Below the pieces are notes generated by a model that saw only the letters and a list, made by a program, of their open reading frames with translations, searched no databases and was not told where the DNA came from. A DNA stretch of 64,000 bases from Climacium dendroides (lineage: Eukaryota; Streptophyta; Bryopsida; Hypnales; Climaciaceae): assembly GCA_950106755.1 (NCBI GenBank), contig OX467082.1, forward strand, positions 2,232,001-2,296,000, written 5' to 3'. Positions 44,576-57,360 of this stretch are shown here, piece by piece (position 1 is the first letter of the stretch; every line of letters starts with the position of its first letter). The translations under genes and the position numbers were made by a program.

Positions 44576-47135
44576 CATTATATTATAGCAACTGTGTGCA
44601 GCCCTCTATGGTTGATCGGTTGACAACCACCAGTGCAATATAAACTTAGTTTGATCAACAATGCCCAAGACTAACTTGGAACACAAGGTAAGTATACCCC
44701 AAATAGTCCCAACTCAATTGCAACTCCCATTGTTGGGTCCCCTTGCATTCTTGTATAGTGAAAATAGTAATGGAGTGGAATTGGGGTTGAAAGTGTTGAA
44801 ATTGGCCTAAAAAGTCATGATTTTATAACTTAACCCCTGTAGTTCCAAGATCATTTTTATGCCAAAACCACTCAAAACTGCTACTTCTACTATGTTCACC
44901 TACAAAATAAAGTTCAAAAAATATTTTTTTAAATCTAACCATAGGATCTTATTCTACACTTGTCTTAGATCATGTGATAATTTTTTTTGTGATTTTGAAC
45001 TGTATAGATTGAAAGATATTAGCATTCAAAGTGAAAGAAAAAAAATTCTTCCAAGAAGTTGCTATGGTTGCCCGCAAAACAAGAAGCTCCATAACTTTCA
45101 CATCTCTAATCCAAATGGAATGAATCAAATCTTCTCATTTACAAAATTTATAATCTACAAGATAATTTCAAAATGTAATATGTCCGATAGTCTTATGAGT
45201 TTTGTTCCCAAGAACATTCAAGAAAAAATATTAAAAAATTTATTTCAATTTTTTGTGAATTTTTTTTGCTACCCCCATTTTGAGGTTATTGCAGCATAAC
45301 TTTTGCTCCTGGGCACCGATTGAAATAAAAATTATATTCTCAAAAAGCTCATAAGGTTTTCTATATTATGAAAAAGTTTCAAAAAATCCAGTAAAAATTG
45401 AGATCATTATAGGAGCTTGCCCACAATCCATTCTATCACCCGTAGGGACACTGGAACTTTAGGGGTTAAAAGAACATCACCATGCAATTTAGACACATAC
45501 CAAAAGGTTCATTCAATATTACACATGTTGAAGGGACAGGTTTGGAGTCCAAAGAACCACATTAGAATTCAAATGGCTGAGAATAATCCCCCTAAAAATA
45601 ACAATGGAAAGCTATATATTCTCTTATTTGTCATTCTATTCTAAAACCAATCAATCTAAATATGTATAGTGACCATAGGGACCACAATGGGTATACTTAC
45701 CATTTTACTCATATGTTTTTCAATCCTATTTCAAAGATGAACAATCGCAATCCAAAAAGGTTTGAGTCAATCAAAGTCACCAATTTGTTGAACAATTTTA
45801 GATTGACATAGAATAAATGACACCATTATTTGGAACAAGCAAGGGCCTATTCCTCTCAATTTTATATACGGTTGTCTCCTCTTTTCGTTTGTTATCTTTT
45901 GTCCAACTTTATGGCTTAGCCATCTTGTATTGTTCATTTTTTGCAATGGAATTTCATTTGATTAAATTAAAAATAATAATTAAAAAAAATAGGTTGAACT
46001 ATACTTTGACACCCCCATTTTGACTCAATTTAAGAATGTCGCAAATCAAGAACTGAAACTTTGTGTGAATGGTGCAGCTATGTCATTCAAACATTCAAAC
46101 CTGAGAGAAATGGCCGCTATAGAAACTTTCCATACTAGAGAACATGCCCTAGAGGGCACATTCCCTAGCGTTAAGAGCAAGTTCATGTGTAGAATCAGCA
46201 GTTCCCACTCCTACGGCGGATTTTGCAAACTAATCGAGCTACGAAACAACCTGAATCGGCCACACCCGATCTTAATAGTAAAGTGACTTGACTAGAAGGT
46301 ATGAGCACCCCCACCAATGCAATTCCCGATCCCGATCCCGATGAAAATCATCCGTTTTAGGGAAGAACCCCTCCCACCAAGGTACTCTATCCCTAAAATT
46401 TTAGGGAAGAGGGGTCCCAATTCCCCAAACTCCATGCTGAATAGGGAACTCAATTTTGGTCACCTGCATCCCCTTTTCATTAGAAAGTGAGTGCTTTTCT
46501 GCTGAATTCAGCAGTACAAGTAGCTGGCTTCCTTTTGCAGCTGTGTTCTTGTTACAGCTGCGGTGGTGAAGGTCTGTTGAGCTTGAATTTTGTTCACTGC
46601 AGACTGATGAGACCCCCGGCCTGCCTGGCTGCCGTCATTCGTCAACAAGGTTCTGTATTTATGAGCTTGCTCCCCTCGCGTTGGAGCTTTCACTATTACA
46701 GTAAGGTGGGTACACCTAAAACCGCCACTAATTGCTACTGAGCTTAATTCCTAATATTGGATTGGTAAAATTTTCATATGTTCTTGTTGGCAAGTGAAAG
46801 GAGGTTCCAATGCACCAGAGAACGTGGCATTTGGATATTGTATGCAAAAGTTATTAAGGAATAAAGTTTGGTTCTGAAAGCGTTTCTTCCACATAGGTAC
46901 AGAACTGATTTTGGAGATGTACGTACGGTATAGATGGCTGTTTAAGGTCAGTGGCACATTTGGGTGTACCTACCTTAAGTTACTGCGCCAGCCAGTCTCC
47001 CAGCTGGTTCTGCTCCACGTTTCGCCCGGCATGCGAAAAGTAGTGTCCACGCAACGCTCCCCTTTTCACACTCCGCGGACGGGACAAGCCAGTTGCTGAC
47101 TGAGGGGTACGGGTTTTGTAAGTCCAGGTTGAACT
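44576..47135. other. Repeat-like intergenic region, no convincing gene
   Basis: Open frames at 44859-45299 and 46020-46286 lack recognisable domains and have AT-biased composition; I regard them as chance frames. The region contains (GATCCC)n near 46327 and a small inverted repeat CCCTAAAATTTTAGGG near 46391. Confidence 0.4.
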
Positions 47136-47326
47136 GACCCCCTCATTGCCCCGTTTTACCCCTGGGGAAAACGCTGTGGAATTGTTAATTTGCAATCAGA
47201 TGAATTTTTTTTTTTCAAATTCTGAATTCAGATTTGCAATCAGCAGACCCAAATTAGCAAGGGGCATGGCAAAAAAATGGGGGACTTTTTTTCACAATTA
47301 ACCCTGGATGGGACAATGAGGGGGTC
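47136..47326. mobile_element. MITE family M1, copy 2
   Basis: Ends GACCCCCTCATTGCC at 47136 and GGACAATGAGGGGGTC at 47326, inverted and differing by one or two bases. Interior shared with 43343-43550. No matching target duplication was seen (left GAACT, right AATTC). Confidence 0.82.
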
Positions 47327-47436
47327 AATTCTCCCTGGCTGGTTTTTTAATGCCTAACGACTGGGTGCAGGTATGTTTTGAATCTGAATTTTTGAATGCA
47401 CCCCCTAGCCAGCATCAGTGGGGTTAAAAAAGGGCA

Positions 47437-47786
47437 CACTACACTAATGATGGTATTTAGTGTTGGCAACTCTAATTACGAAGCACAACACTAAATGTCA
47501 ACAATCCGGTTAATGCTACCAATACTAAATGTCAACATAGACACTATTTGTCAACTATTGGGTATAAATTTTTTACAAGTTTACATTTAGTGTTACCTAA
47601 CTATTTCATCAAAATGCAAAGAAAAACGTAAGAACCCAAGAAACCTATGACATGCTCAAAAAAGTTACTACTTAGAAAAGTGAACACAACACTAAATGCC
47701 AATTAATTGACATTTAGAGTGAGTAGGGTAAAAGCTCAAGTAACACTATTAGTAACATAACACTAAATACCATCATTAGTGTAGTG
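47437..47786. mobile_element. 350-bp MITE with 28-bp perfect CACTA-starting ends
   Basis: The left end starts CACTACACTAATGATGGTAT and continues TTAGTGTT; the right end is its exact complement over 28 bp. The interior repeats AACACTAAATGTCAAC several times (47488, 47522, 47690). The CACTA start would suggest En/Spm, but the flanks (GCA left, GGG right) give no 3-bp duplication. Confidence 0.85.
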
Positions 47787-47898
47787 GGGAGGAGGTTCTT
47801 CATTCCTATCCTCCTGGATGAATAAAGGGATAGGGATAGGGAACTGGTTGGTAGGCTTGCTCTAAACCCACCATTCTACAAATATTCGGCAAACCATT

Positions 47899-48205
47899 AG
47901 GAGGTTCTAAAAGTACACAACCTCTACATTTGTCCACCTCCTCAAATGTACACTATTCATAGATGTTGTTCTTTCATAGTCTTCAACACTGTACAATACA
48001 AGTGGAGGTGGGCGATTGTAAAGCCCTATGCCATTTCAACTTCAAAATTCCATAACTAATTCCACAAAGCTCCAACAAATGTGAAACGACTTGGGTTAGA
48101 TGCCAATTCCATTTGTTTTTCAAGAAAAATTTACTGATAAATATTTTTCAAGAAGCTTCACCTCCCCGAAAGTCAGTTTCAGCTCTTAGGTAGGCGATTT
48201 TCAGG
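47899..48205 (-). mobile_element. MITE family M2, inverted and diverged copy
   Basis: Reverse-complement match of 52942-53275. Shared landmarks are TAGGAGGTTCTAAAAGT, CCTCAAATGTACA, AAGCCCTATGCCATTTCA, GGGTTAGATGCCAATTC and TTCACCTCCCC. The outer ends are eroded compared with the other copy. Confidence 0.8.
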
Positions 48206-48701
48206 AGTCTCACTGGCGAATAGGAATAGGAATATTGAATTAGCTGCAATTCCCATTGTATCCAAAATAATGCATCAAATGGATACCTAAGTACGCATTC
48301 CTGAGGAGGGACGCTTTGGATGGCATTGTTTCTCACAACATCATAGACAAAACAGTACCGTCTTACAAAATTGAATATTTCCCTGCTTTCTTTTCTGACC
48401 TCTTTTCATACACAAACAAAATACATCGTTATTATACCATTGAGTAATCACAACACACACAAAAAGCATGTCAAAGAGAGTTAGTGTCCCTGCTTTGGTT
48501 ACTGCGTTGATATCCTCTCCCAAACCTTTTCCGCCCTCCTTTCTTAAACAAACAAAATACATCATTATTTTTCCATTAAGTAATCACAACACACACCCAA
48601 AAACCATGTTTTGTCCCTGCTTTGATTACTGAATTGATTTCCCCTTCCTAACCTGCTGTACAACATAGCTTTCTCCACGAAGGCAGCCGTAAGTAGAGGA
48701 G
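48206..48701. other. Downstream region of the conserved gene
   Basis: 3' side of the minus-strand gene. A ~55-bp phrase (CAAACAAAATACATC.TTATT...CATTAAGTAATCACAACACACAC) occurs twice, near 48412-48460 and 48548-48598, together with TTTTGTCCCTGCTTTG-like sequence: a direct duplication of about 135-bp period. Confidence 0.45.
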
Positions 48702-51700
48702 CTACGCCCATACCCCCTCAAACAGAGGCCTGATAAGCTTCTCATGGTCCTTCGAACTAACAACGAGCTCCATTAAATCAGGAACCTCCTCAGACAAAGA
48801 GTCCGATGTTTCGAGCTCAGCGTCTACCTCTGAATCCACAAGTTCGTCTCGTGTAGAAATGAGCAAAAATTCCACACCTTCGTAATTCAGAAGGTCAGGC
48901 GGGTCGAGTGGCACAAACCGCTTCGACCCCATCCCGCCGAGTAAGTGAGCAGGGAGGAGGGCAGGTCGCTTGGTTTGTGCATTGGCTGATGCTGGCGTTG
49001 GCTGCTTCGGGTTCTTCACCTGCCAAAATTAATTTGAAAATTATTTACTTACTCTATTTGGTCATTGGCAAGGGAAAAGGGAAGTCAAAGCAAGTCGTTT
49101 CGTAAGTATTGGAGATGTATTGAATTAATTATGAATTTTTCAAGTTACAATAGTATGTTTCCTGAAACGAAGCATTCATTGGCAATGTTTAATTTGACCT
49201 TCCTAACTCCGTAAAGTTAATGCATGAGAAAGTTAAAACCAAGGCTCTTTATAGAAAAAAATCTTAGAATGTGGCAGTTTCTAGTCAATTAAGGTTGCTA
49301 CATGAATAACTGAGAAATTATAAAGGCATGGTAGAATTGAGACACATACATTCAACGACCTGAAATGATGTGGGATTTAGGGGTTTAGGGTACCTGGATG
49401 ACGAAGGATGCGTGAGGCTCAATGTTCATAACATCTTGCGGGTCATGCTTCTTATGCGGTCCAGGGTGCTCCAGCTTGTAAACCAGATGAGTGCTTGCTT
49501 GCTTGTCTCCTCTATGATGTTGAACAATGCTATACCTGCCTTCACCCACAGGCCTTGCCGCTGGGTTCACCCTATGACCACGTGTTTTGGTGTCGTACTC
49601 CTCTACAAGGTTTCAAATCATTAGTTAGTAAAATTTCAATATCTGTATCAATTAAGTCTGATTCCTACTGATTCCTACTGAACTTGTAAAGCATGGGACT
49701 GTATAAGGTTCATATTAAATGGTACCACAAATGAATGTCATGCTTAATTCCCCAACAGATGTTGCCCAGTTACTTACCCTCAGAGAGCATTTGTTTGAGG
49801 TCTTCAGGGTTGGTGGTGACAAGCTCCACAAACCCCCAATAAGGTCTGGACTTTCCCTTGGCCACATCGGGAAGGCTCTTCCGTCCCATCACTATGTATC
49901 GGAACAACGGCTTCTCTCCAATCTCGATTCTCTGGTAATTGCCCAATCAACAAATCAACTATTTGAACCCATACATAATACTCTTTGCAAATCATCTCTA
50001 CATAAAATTAGAAAGATGAGAGACCCTTTAACCCCTGAGCGCCCCAGTGCCTCAAATATGGCCTCTCAAAACTCAAAGATCTCCTTGTTTGATCATTATA
50101 ATCTTTTTAATGGTACGGTAAAAGGACGTGTCTTATAGCTCCGGCCCTGTCTTATAGCTCCGGCCCTATCTCTACTATCAATCGGTACAGTCAATTTATG
50201 TGGATCTCATTTTACATGATAGTTTGATTGGAATGAATTGAGAAGGGTCTGAATTTTGGCAAATACAGTCTGGGCGCTCAGGGGTTAAGAGCCACTTGCA
50301 ACATTAAATAACGTTCTGAGTAAAGTTAGACTGTTTCAAGAAATTTTAGAGAGACTCTTCTCCAAAATTCATTTTGGGGAGGTCTCCCAATAAGTAGAGC
50401 AAAGCACTGAGGCCACCCTATGATACCCAACAGTACGTGCTGTAGAGGCCTACGTATGTTCGTTCATCATCGGAAGACCATAAACTATGAAAAGATTCTT
50501 GTTACAATGTTGTCCAAACTTTCATGAAACGAGCTAATGTGCCGGAAGCTCATTTGTTGTGCCAATGAGATGGTTAGATACACTACCTCTGTGTCTTCGC
50601 CTTCCTCTGTTTTAGTAGCATTCTCTGCCTTAGTTCCATTTTTCTCTTCGCCTGTAATCTCCTGGGACTTTGATTTCTCATCACCATCACCTCCTTCTGG
50701 TTTTGTTTCTTCCTCGTTCACAGCATCAGGTTTCTTCAAGTCGGTTGGGTTGCTTTCTTCCTCGTCGTGAGCTTCTTTCAATTGCCCCTCCTTCCCTGGC
50801 AACATTTGACAAATAGGGAATATTTCAATTGACACAATTAACTCAACTTCGATCTCATCTAGTCATTCCACGCATGCACTGAGTTTGGGAACATCATGCC
50901 CAAAACCCTAAATATGACGTGCAATGAAACGAAACCCTAAGGGTATTGTTCCTTGAAATTTTTCGATGCTCCAAGTGGCGACTATCGGTTCTCAATTGAG
51001 TAGCATGGAATTGAAAAGTCGCTCGTTTGCAGTGCAGGTGACATGTATGAAATGAGATACATCTATTATTGTTAAATTCTGTTTCAGTCATACATCATAG
51101 ATGTAATAATTGCAGTTCAAGGTAGTCTAGACTTGTGACTGGGACCCTCCAACTTCAAACTCCAACAGCTCACAACCAATTCGTTCAGCCTCCAAATAAT
51201 GCACTCTTTAGTACATTGGAATCCACTCAAAAATGGGAAAATGCAGACAAGATCCACCACAAGAATTGGAAACTATTTGAAGTTATGGGAACCACTTAAA
51301 ACAGCTGAAAGCCACTGGAACAAAGGATCCCTACATTATGCCACAATGTTACCTGCTTCTGAGCTTTGCTTCTCCTCGACTGGATTTTCAGCAGCCTGAG
51401 GTCGAAGCACAAACAACAAACGCTGGACTTCATCCTCACCGTGCGGCTTGTCAACCCCCACTTTAGGTTTGAAGAAGAAATAAATTTCGCCTTTCTCCTG
51501 CTCGATTCCCCACAAATAGATCTATTTTAATCAGTTCTTGGAAATTAAAGTTCATCGAAATGAAATATCAAATACTACAAATATCAAAACCCTGAAAAAA
51601 CAACATCATTGTGATACTCCGTTCCAAAGCATCCACCGACAAATAACCTAAAAGTTGCATGACCGAAGGCTTACTGATTGCTGCCATATACGACTAGCAT

Positions 51701-52394
51701 AAAGTGGGATGTCAAATAGTACGTGATGAAAAACCAATGCTTGCGGCTACCTCAGGTGAACTTCATTGTTTCCATAGCACAAAACTCTGACACTGCATTA
51801 TGTCGCAGGCCCAATGTCCCGCTAATCATTTGCTCTGACACTCACGTTTCCAAGACCGATGTACTTTCCAAGCTCACCAAAAGATGATCTTGAACAAGAA
51901 GAAGGAAATTTCAATTAAAAGTTCATCCTGTGCAGCATGTACCATTTTCCAAATCCAGCACCAAATTTGACTAACCTTACACAATGACATACCCCTAATC
52001 GCAGAAAAATGGTATTTTCATCTGTCAGTGTACCCAACTTGTACGCCCAACACAGGAGAAATCCAAAATAGAAATTGGACAAATGACCTTTCATGCCCAA
52101 AATCATTGCCTATAAAAAAATTTCAAAAATTCCATAGACGGACATTTTGGATTTCTTTTGTGAACGCCTACTCCTTGCGCCCCTCATATCAAACCCTCAC
52201 AACACACAATCTCTCTGGCTTAACTCAAAACCCACCCATACCAAATCCTATTCCCAATATCCAAGAAAGTTAGTACCAAAACACAGTGAGTCACCTCTAA
52301 TTCTGACCCTTGACAACCGTAAGAGAGGAAACAACACATGCATTACCTGGACTGTGAACGACACGGACTGATCCTTGCCCGAAGCTCGACCCAT
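48702..52394 (-). CDS. Conserved protein of unknown function, 368 aa, six exons
   Basis: Exons: 52394-52347, 51521-51353, 50795-50587, 49931-49778, 49602-49394, 49019-48702. All join in phase with GT-AG introns and the total is exactly 1107 nt. The first exon gives the short start M-G-R-A-S-G-K-D-Q-S-V. The second exon has I-Y-F-F-F-K-P-K-V-G. The third is a Glu/Lys/Asp-rich low-complexity insert of about 70 residues. The core follows: Y-I-V-M-G-R-K-S-L-P-D, P-Y-W-G-F-V-E-L-V, Y-D-T-K-T-R-G-H-R, A-A-R-P-V-G-E-G-R-Y, T-H-L-V-Y-K-L-E-H-P, then F-V-I-Q-V-K-N-P and R-F-V-P-L-D-P-P-D-L-L-N-Y-E-G in the last exon. I believe similar core blocks occur in bacteria, but I cannot name the family or a function. 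No transit peptide or membrane segment is evident. Confidence 0.85.
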
Positions 52395-52941
52395 CACTAC
52401 TAAGTCGGGTACTACAGTAAGTTAGCTGATTTGATGATCACCGATCGAGACTGAGTGACCTCCTTCACACAAAACTTTACAACAACAACAATGTGAGTTT
52501 CGCAAGAGACTCGAAAGTGAGAAATTTTTTTATTCGGGGGGAGAATAGGGAATTTGCATGACAAGTGGATAGCGATTTAGAGTCGAGGATGAAGGACAAA
52601 CAGGCGGCGCCGTTCATGGTGGTCGCCACCTGCAGTGCAGATGGTTCGCCTTCGGGCTTGCATGCTGGGTGGAGTCGACACCTGGATGGACGTGGATGGG
52701 GCAGGGTTTTGTCATCCGTTGGATGTACGACTTTCGTTGGTCCGATTTGAATTGTATTTTTTCATTCATGACGCATATGGCAGTAAATCATACGTTGGGT
52801 AAATGCGGTAACTTACTGGAACCTGAGTGGGCTTGTTCAGTGTACGTAAATAATTAGCCCTGGTCCGTACATGCTCAAATATTCAAATATGCAGTGGGTG
52901 GATGATGGATGCTTTTAAAAGTGCATTTTATCTGATTACTA

Positions 52942-53275
52942 TTAAGGTAGAAGGTCCATAAATCACCTATTTAAGAGCTAAAATTGAATTTTGGGGAGGT
53001 GAAACTTCTTGAAATATTTTTTTAGTAAATTTTTCTCAAAAGATAAGTAGAATTGGCATCTAACCCAATTTGTTTCATATTTTTTGGAGCTTTTTTGAGT
53101 TAGTTATGAAATTTTGAAGCTGAAATGGCATAGGGCTTTAAAATTGCCCACTTCCTCAAATGTACATTGTTTGCATATTGTTGAAGGCTATGAAAAAATG
53201 ACATGTAAAAATAGTGCACATTTCAAGAGGTGGGCAATTTTAGAGCTTGTGCACTTTTAGAACCTCCTACCTTAA
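52942..53275. mobile_element. MITE family M2, intact copy (~334 bp)
   Basis: Inverted ends TTAAGGTAG at 52942 and CTACCTTAA at 53275, extending imperfectly through AAGGT(C) / (G)AACCT. Non-coding and AT-rich. A diverged copy in the opposite orientation lies at 47899-48205 and an end fragment at about 35384-35415. Confidence 0.82.
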
Positions 53276-53639
53276 AGTGAGTAACATTGAGTTGATGCAT
53301 CAAGAAAAATCACATACAATATAAAAGGGAATGATAAAAAAAATGTTTTTAGAGACAAAGAAAAAGGAGCCAAATCATCCACCCACTTAATAAATTAAGT
53401 GAATGAATTACCCCCTAAAGGTATAGAGTGTTCACTAGAATTGATGATTTGGGAAAATTATCATAAAGTATTATTTGGAAGAATATTTTGGAATTGATAT
53501 ATTAATAAAAATTATTGATTTAGATTTTTAGATTCACCAATGCTATCATCAATATTTTTAGATGCTAAACAAAAAATATTGATGATAGCATATGGTGATT
53601 TTTAGATTCCATATGCTATCATCTCTTCTATTAAGATAG
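53276..53639. repeat. Spacer with a short perfect hairpin
   Basis: ATGCTATCATCAATATTTTT (about 53540) pairs with AAAAATATTGATGATAGCAT (about 53572). The phrase ATATTGATGATAGCATATGGTGATTTTT returns near 54352 inside array B, just before a new leader, so it probably marks a segment boundary of the array. Confidence 0.6.
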
Positions 53640-54925
53640 CATGTTTGTTTTGTTTTGTTTTGTTTGTCACGTTGAGATCTCTTGGACCATGCGTCCCCTA
53701 GTCGTATGCTTGGTACCGCCAGAAAGCCCTCGGCGAGGAGGGGTGCACCGGCTTGGTTTCGTGGCGTTCGGATGTACAGTGTGGAAGTTGTGCATTTTTG
53801 AGTTATTTTTGGTTCTGAAAAATGAGAAAATTACTTTTACTTATATTTTGGTCACAATCTTGGTACAGCCGGAAAATCCTCGGCAAGGAAGGGTGCACCG
53901 GCTTGGTTTTGTGGTATTTCGACTCACGGTGTGAAAGTTATTGAATTTTGAAGTATTTTTTGGTTTTAGAAAATTAGAAAATTACTTTTACTTTTGTTTT
54001 GACTGTAGCATAGGCACAAGACACATGTACTTAGTATCGTCGGGAAGCCCTCGGCGAGGAGGGGTGCACGGGCTTCGTTTCATGGCATTTGGAAGTACGG
54101 CATGAAAGTTATGCATTTTTGAGTTATTTTTTGTTCTAAAAAATGAGAAAATTACTTTTTCTTATATTTTGGTCACAATTTTAGTACCGTTAGAAAGCTC
54201 TTGGCGAGGAGGGGTGCACAGGCTTGGTTTCATGGCATTCCAACTCACGGTGAGAAAGTTATGGATTTTTGAGTTGTTTTTGGTTCTAAAAAAATTAGAA
54301 AATTACTTTTACTTTTGTTTTAATTGTGGCAACGCCACAAAGCACTCTAGTCAATATTGATGATAGCGTTGGTGATTTTTTGTTTTGTTTGTCACGTTGA
54401 GATCTCCTAGACTATGCATCCCCCGGTCGTATACTTGGTACCGTTGGAAAGCCCTTGGCGAGGAGGGGTGCACCAACTTTGTTTCGTGGCATTCCGATGC
54501 ACGGTGAGAAAGTTATGCATTTTTTTAGTTGTTTCTTATTCTAAAAAATTAGAAAATTACTTTTACTTATATTTTGGTTACAATCTTGGTATCGTTGGAA
54601 AGCTCTTGGTGAGGAAGGGTGCACCGGCTTTGTTTCATGGTATTCAGACGTACAGTGTGAAAATTATGCATTTTTGAGTTATTTTTGGTTCTATTATATT
54701 AGAAACTTACTTTTACTTTTGTTTTGACTGTGGCAATGACATAGGGCACATGTGCTTGGTACCGTCAGAAAGCCCTAGGTGAGGAGGGGTGCACCGGCTT
54801 AGTTTCGTGGCATTTGGATGTATGGTGTGAAAGTTATTAAATTTTGAAGTTTTTATGAACTAAAAAATTAGAAAATTACTTTTACTTTTGTTTTGACTGT
54901 AGCAATGGCACATGGCACATGTAAA
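53640..54925. repeat. Array B of the ~150-bp tandem repeat (seven units)
   Basis: Same unit as array A: GGTACCG-type starts near 53712, 53862, 54034, 54183, 54437, 54590 and 54761, each followed by GGCGAGGAGGGGTGCAC-like and GTGAAAGTTATG(C/G)ATTTTT-like blocks. The TTTGTTTTGTTTTGTTTGTCACGTTGAGATCTC leader occurs at 53641 and again near 54378, so the array consists of two higher-order blocks. Confidence 0.88.
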
Positions 54926-56284
54926 CTATAAAACAACATCTTCATTTAATTTTTTGGGGTTGACCCTAAACCATTATTCTTAAACCTTGAACCTTCAATC
55001 ATAGTTTGTAGGCTATATAGTTTTTCAAAAGCTATAATGGTAGATAAATCTCCTTTGAAAAAATATTTGATATTTATTAGGAGGGTGCTTTGTCCCTTAT
55101 AAATATCTTATAACATATTATTATCCTATATGTTGTAATAAACAAGGGCTAGTGTATACATATTTGGTAGATTTTTGGATTTTTTTACTTATACCCCCAC
55201 CAAAGTTTTAGTTACCTAATTGCTAGGTAAGGATTTTTTAAGGACCTTGGATGGAATTTTTATTCACCATTCATGGTTTGATAGTTCCTCCCTCCCTCCC
55301 TTGTATTCTTCTAAAAAACTTACCTTCTGCTTAGATCATATAGCCACATATATTTTCTTTCCATTTTTTAGAAATATTGGCACCGATTTATGTAATTTGT
55401 CCATTATTGGATACCATATTTATAATTTAAATGAACTTTGGTGTGAGATTGGAGCTATACACTATAGTTAGTTTATTTTTGTGGTCCTAATTACACCCAT
55501 AGGGTGTAAATTAGTTCTTACCACTTGATTAGACAATGTGGGTTTTAGAAGTTAAATCAACTAATCCCACATAAATATTAGCCAAGAAGTGACATGGTGG
55601 TGCCATCACATGTCTATGCCATTCATGCCATGTAATTTGCCCTAATGCAAAGCCAACAATCCAAACCTCCAATAGATTTTTTTGCACTATATAAAGGAGA
55701 AGAAAGATTCTACACTAAATAATGACTTTTCATGCAAAAAAGGGAAGTTCAATTTATTAGCACACGAACGAGGTTGAAAAGGTATGACTTTTGTTATTGT
55801 GTGCCACCTTACAAACTCTTCAAATTTTCTACGATTGCCAAACAATGGATGGAATTTGGCGGGTCTGGTAATAAAAAAAGATCCATGCTATGTGCATTAG
55901 GGTTGTGTTTATTTTGTTACATGGGTATCCTATAGGTTGTTGACTTTTTATTTTTGGATTTTTATTTGACCTACTTCTCCCATTTTGGGAGTCTACAAAT
56001 CCAATGGTGGTATTTAGAACCTATAGAAATTTGTAGATTGTGAGATATGGAAGGTTTGACTTTAGGGTGTTTTGGTTTGATTTCTCTTTTGCAGATTGAA
56101 TATCTTGAATCTAAAAAATAGAATGATGGTTTCAGAATGGGGTTTGTATGAGGTTTCCAAAAATGTCTTGTTGGGCTAAAAATAGAAACTTTGGATTTTG
56201 ACCCTAGACTTTGATTTAAGGGGTGTTTGACTTTCATATAGGATTTGGTCTTTCATTTTGGATGGATTCTAGTCATAGATATTT
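54926..56284. other. AT-rich sequence, no gene recognised
   Basis: Frames at 55220-55471, 55732-55935 and 55971-56237 (-) have no recognisable domain. Nothing else was seen. Confidence 0.35.
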
Positions 56285-56798
56285 TTCATGGGATTATAAG
56301 ATGACATGTCACTCTTGGATTGGACATCGTATGGATGAATTATAAGCAGATGAAGTTTTGTTTTTCAAACTTCATCCATCTATTGCGACTATTTTAAAAA
56401 TTGGATGATAAAGTGAAGGATGTTTTGGGGAAGCGTTTGCAAGCATCTACAAGGTGGTACTTTCACTTTAGGCCAAAAATAGATATTTATTGGGGTCAAA
56501 ATATGAGGGGGGTCCATTTTAGGCTTTCAGCGTTTATATAGAGAAGGGCAATTGAATTTGGATTGGAACGATGTTGGTCTTTTTTATAGGATCACATGAT
56601 GATGTGGCACTTTTGGATTGGACATTGTATGGATGAGTTATGAGTGGATGAAGTTTTATTTTTCAAACTTCATCCATCTATTGCTGCTATTTTAAGAATT
56701 GGATGATAAAATAAAAGATTTTTTTAGAAAGTGTTTGCAAGCATCTACAAGGTGGTGCTTTTACTTGGAGCCAAAAATAGATATTTATTGGGATCAAT
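56285..56798. repeat. Diverged direct duplication, ~210-bp units, ~300-bp period
   Basis: GGATTGGACATCGTATGGATGAATTA, CAAACTTCATCCATCTATTG, TTTGCAAGCATCTACAAGGTGGT and CCAAAAATAGATATTTATTGGG occur in order at 56313-56490 and again at 56617-56791, with scattered substitutions. Confidence 0.85.
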
Positions 56799-56839
56799 AC
56801 AATTTAGTTTTTATATCATTAGAAGAAAAATATGTCTGC

Positions 56840-57360
56840 CGTAATCAACTGCTATGCAACTATGTGTCCTATACAACTATCTTGCAGTTGTAATCTTTTG
56901 TATTTGCACCAAATTTGACCTCTATGTTGTTGTAGTTGCAAAGTAGTTGTAGAATGAAGTGTAGGGTTACTAAAGTGCAACCACAAAGCAACATGAAACA
57001 TTCTACATCCTATATTGATCACAGACATCAACGAGGACAACTTTTTGCTTTGTAAAGTCCATTGTGTCAAATCACAATTGCATTAATGTAAATTCAATTA
57101 CAACTCAATTGAAAACAACAACACTCAAACTAGAACACAACTAGAATACAACTACAAAGCGATTAGAAAACTACAACTGCAATTAGAAAACTAGAGAGTG
57201 AATGGAATGCAACTATAGAGCGACTAGAATGCAACTAGAGAACCACTCAAATGCAACTAGAGAGCAACTAGAATGCAACTAGAAAACGACTAGAATTTGA
57301 ATAGTAAACAATTAGAATTTGACTACAAAACATCTAGAATATAACTACATAACAAATACA
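56840..57360. repeat. Degenerate CAACTA-type short repeats (CACTA subterminal-like)
   Basis: Words such as CAACTAGAA, CAACTAGAG and CAACTACA recur every 10-20 bp, most densely at 57120-57300. The complement (TAGTTGCATGTTAGTTG) is dense at 58500-58615. Clusters of short repeats near transposon ends are typical of CACTA elements and fit the transposase remnant next to them. 57361-58500 between the clusters shows no gene. Confidence 0.6.

Noticed and set aside
44859..45299. 146-codon open frame
   Set aside because: Phe/Lys/Ile-rich composition matching the local AT bias, no domain, no splice partner. Most likely chance.
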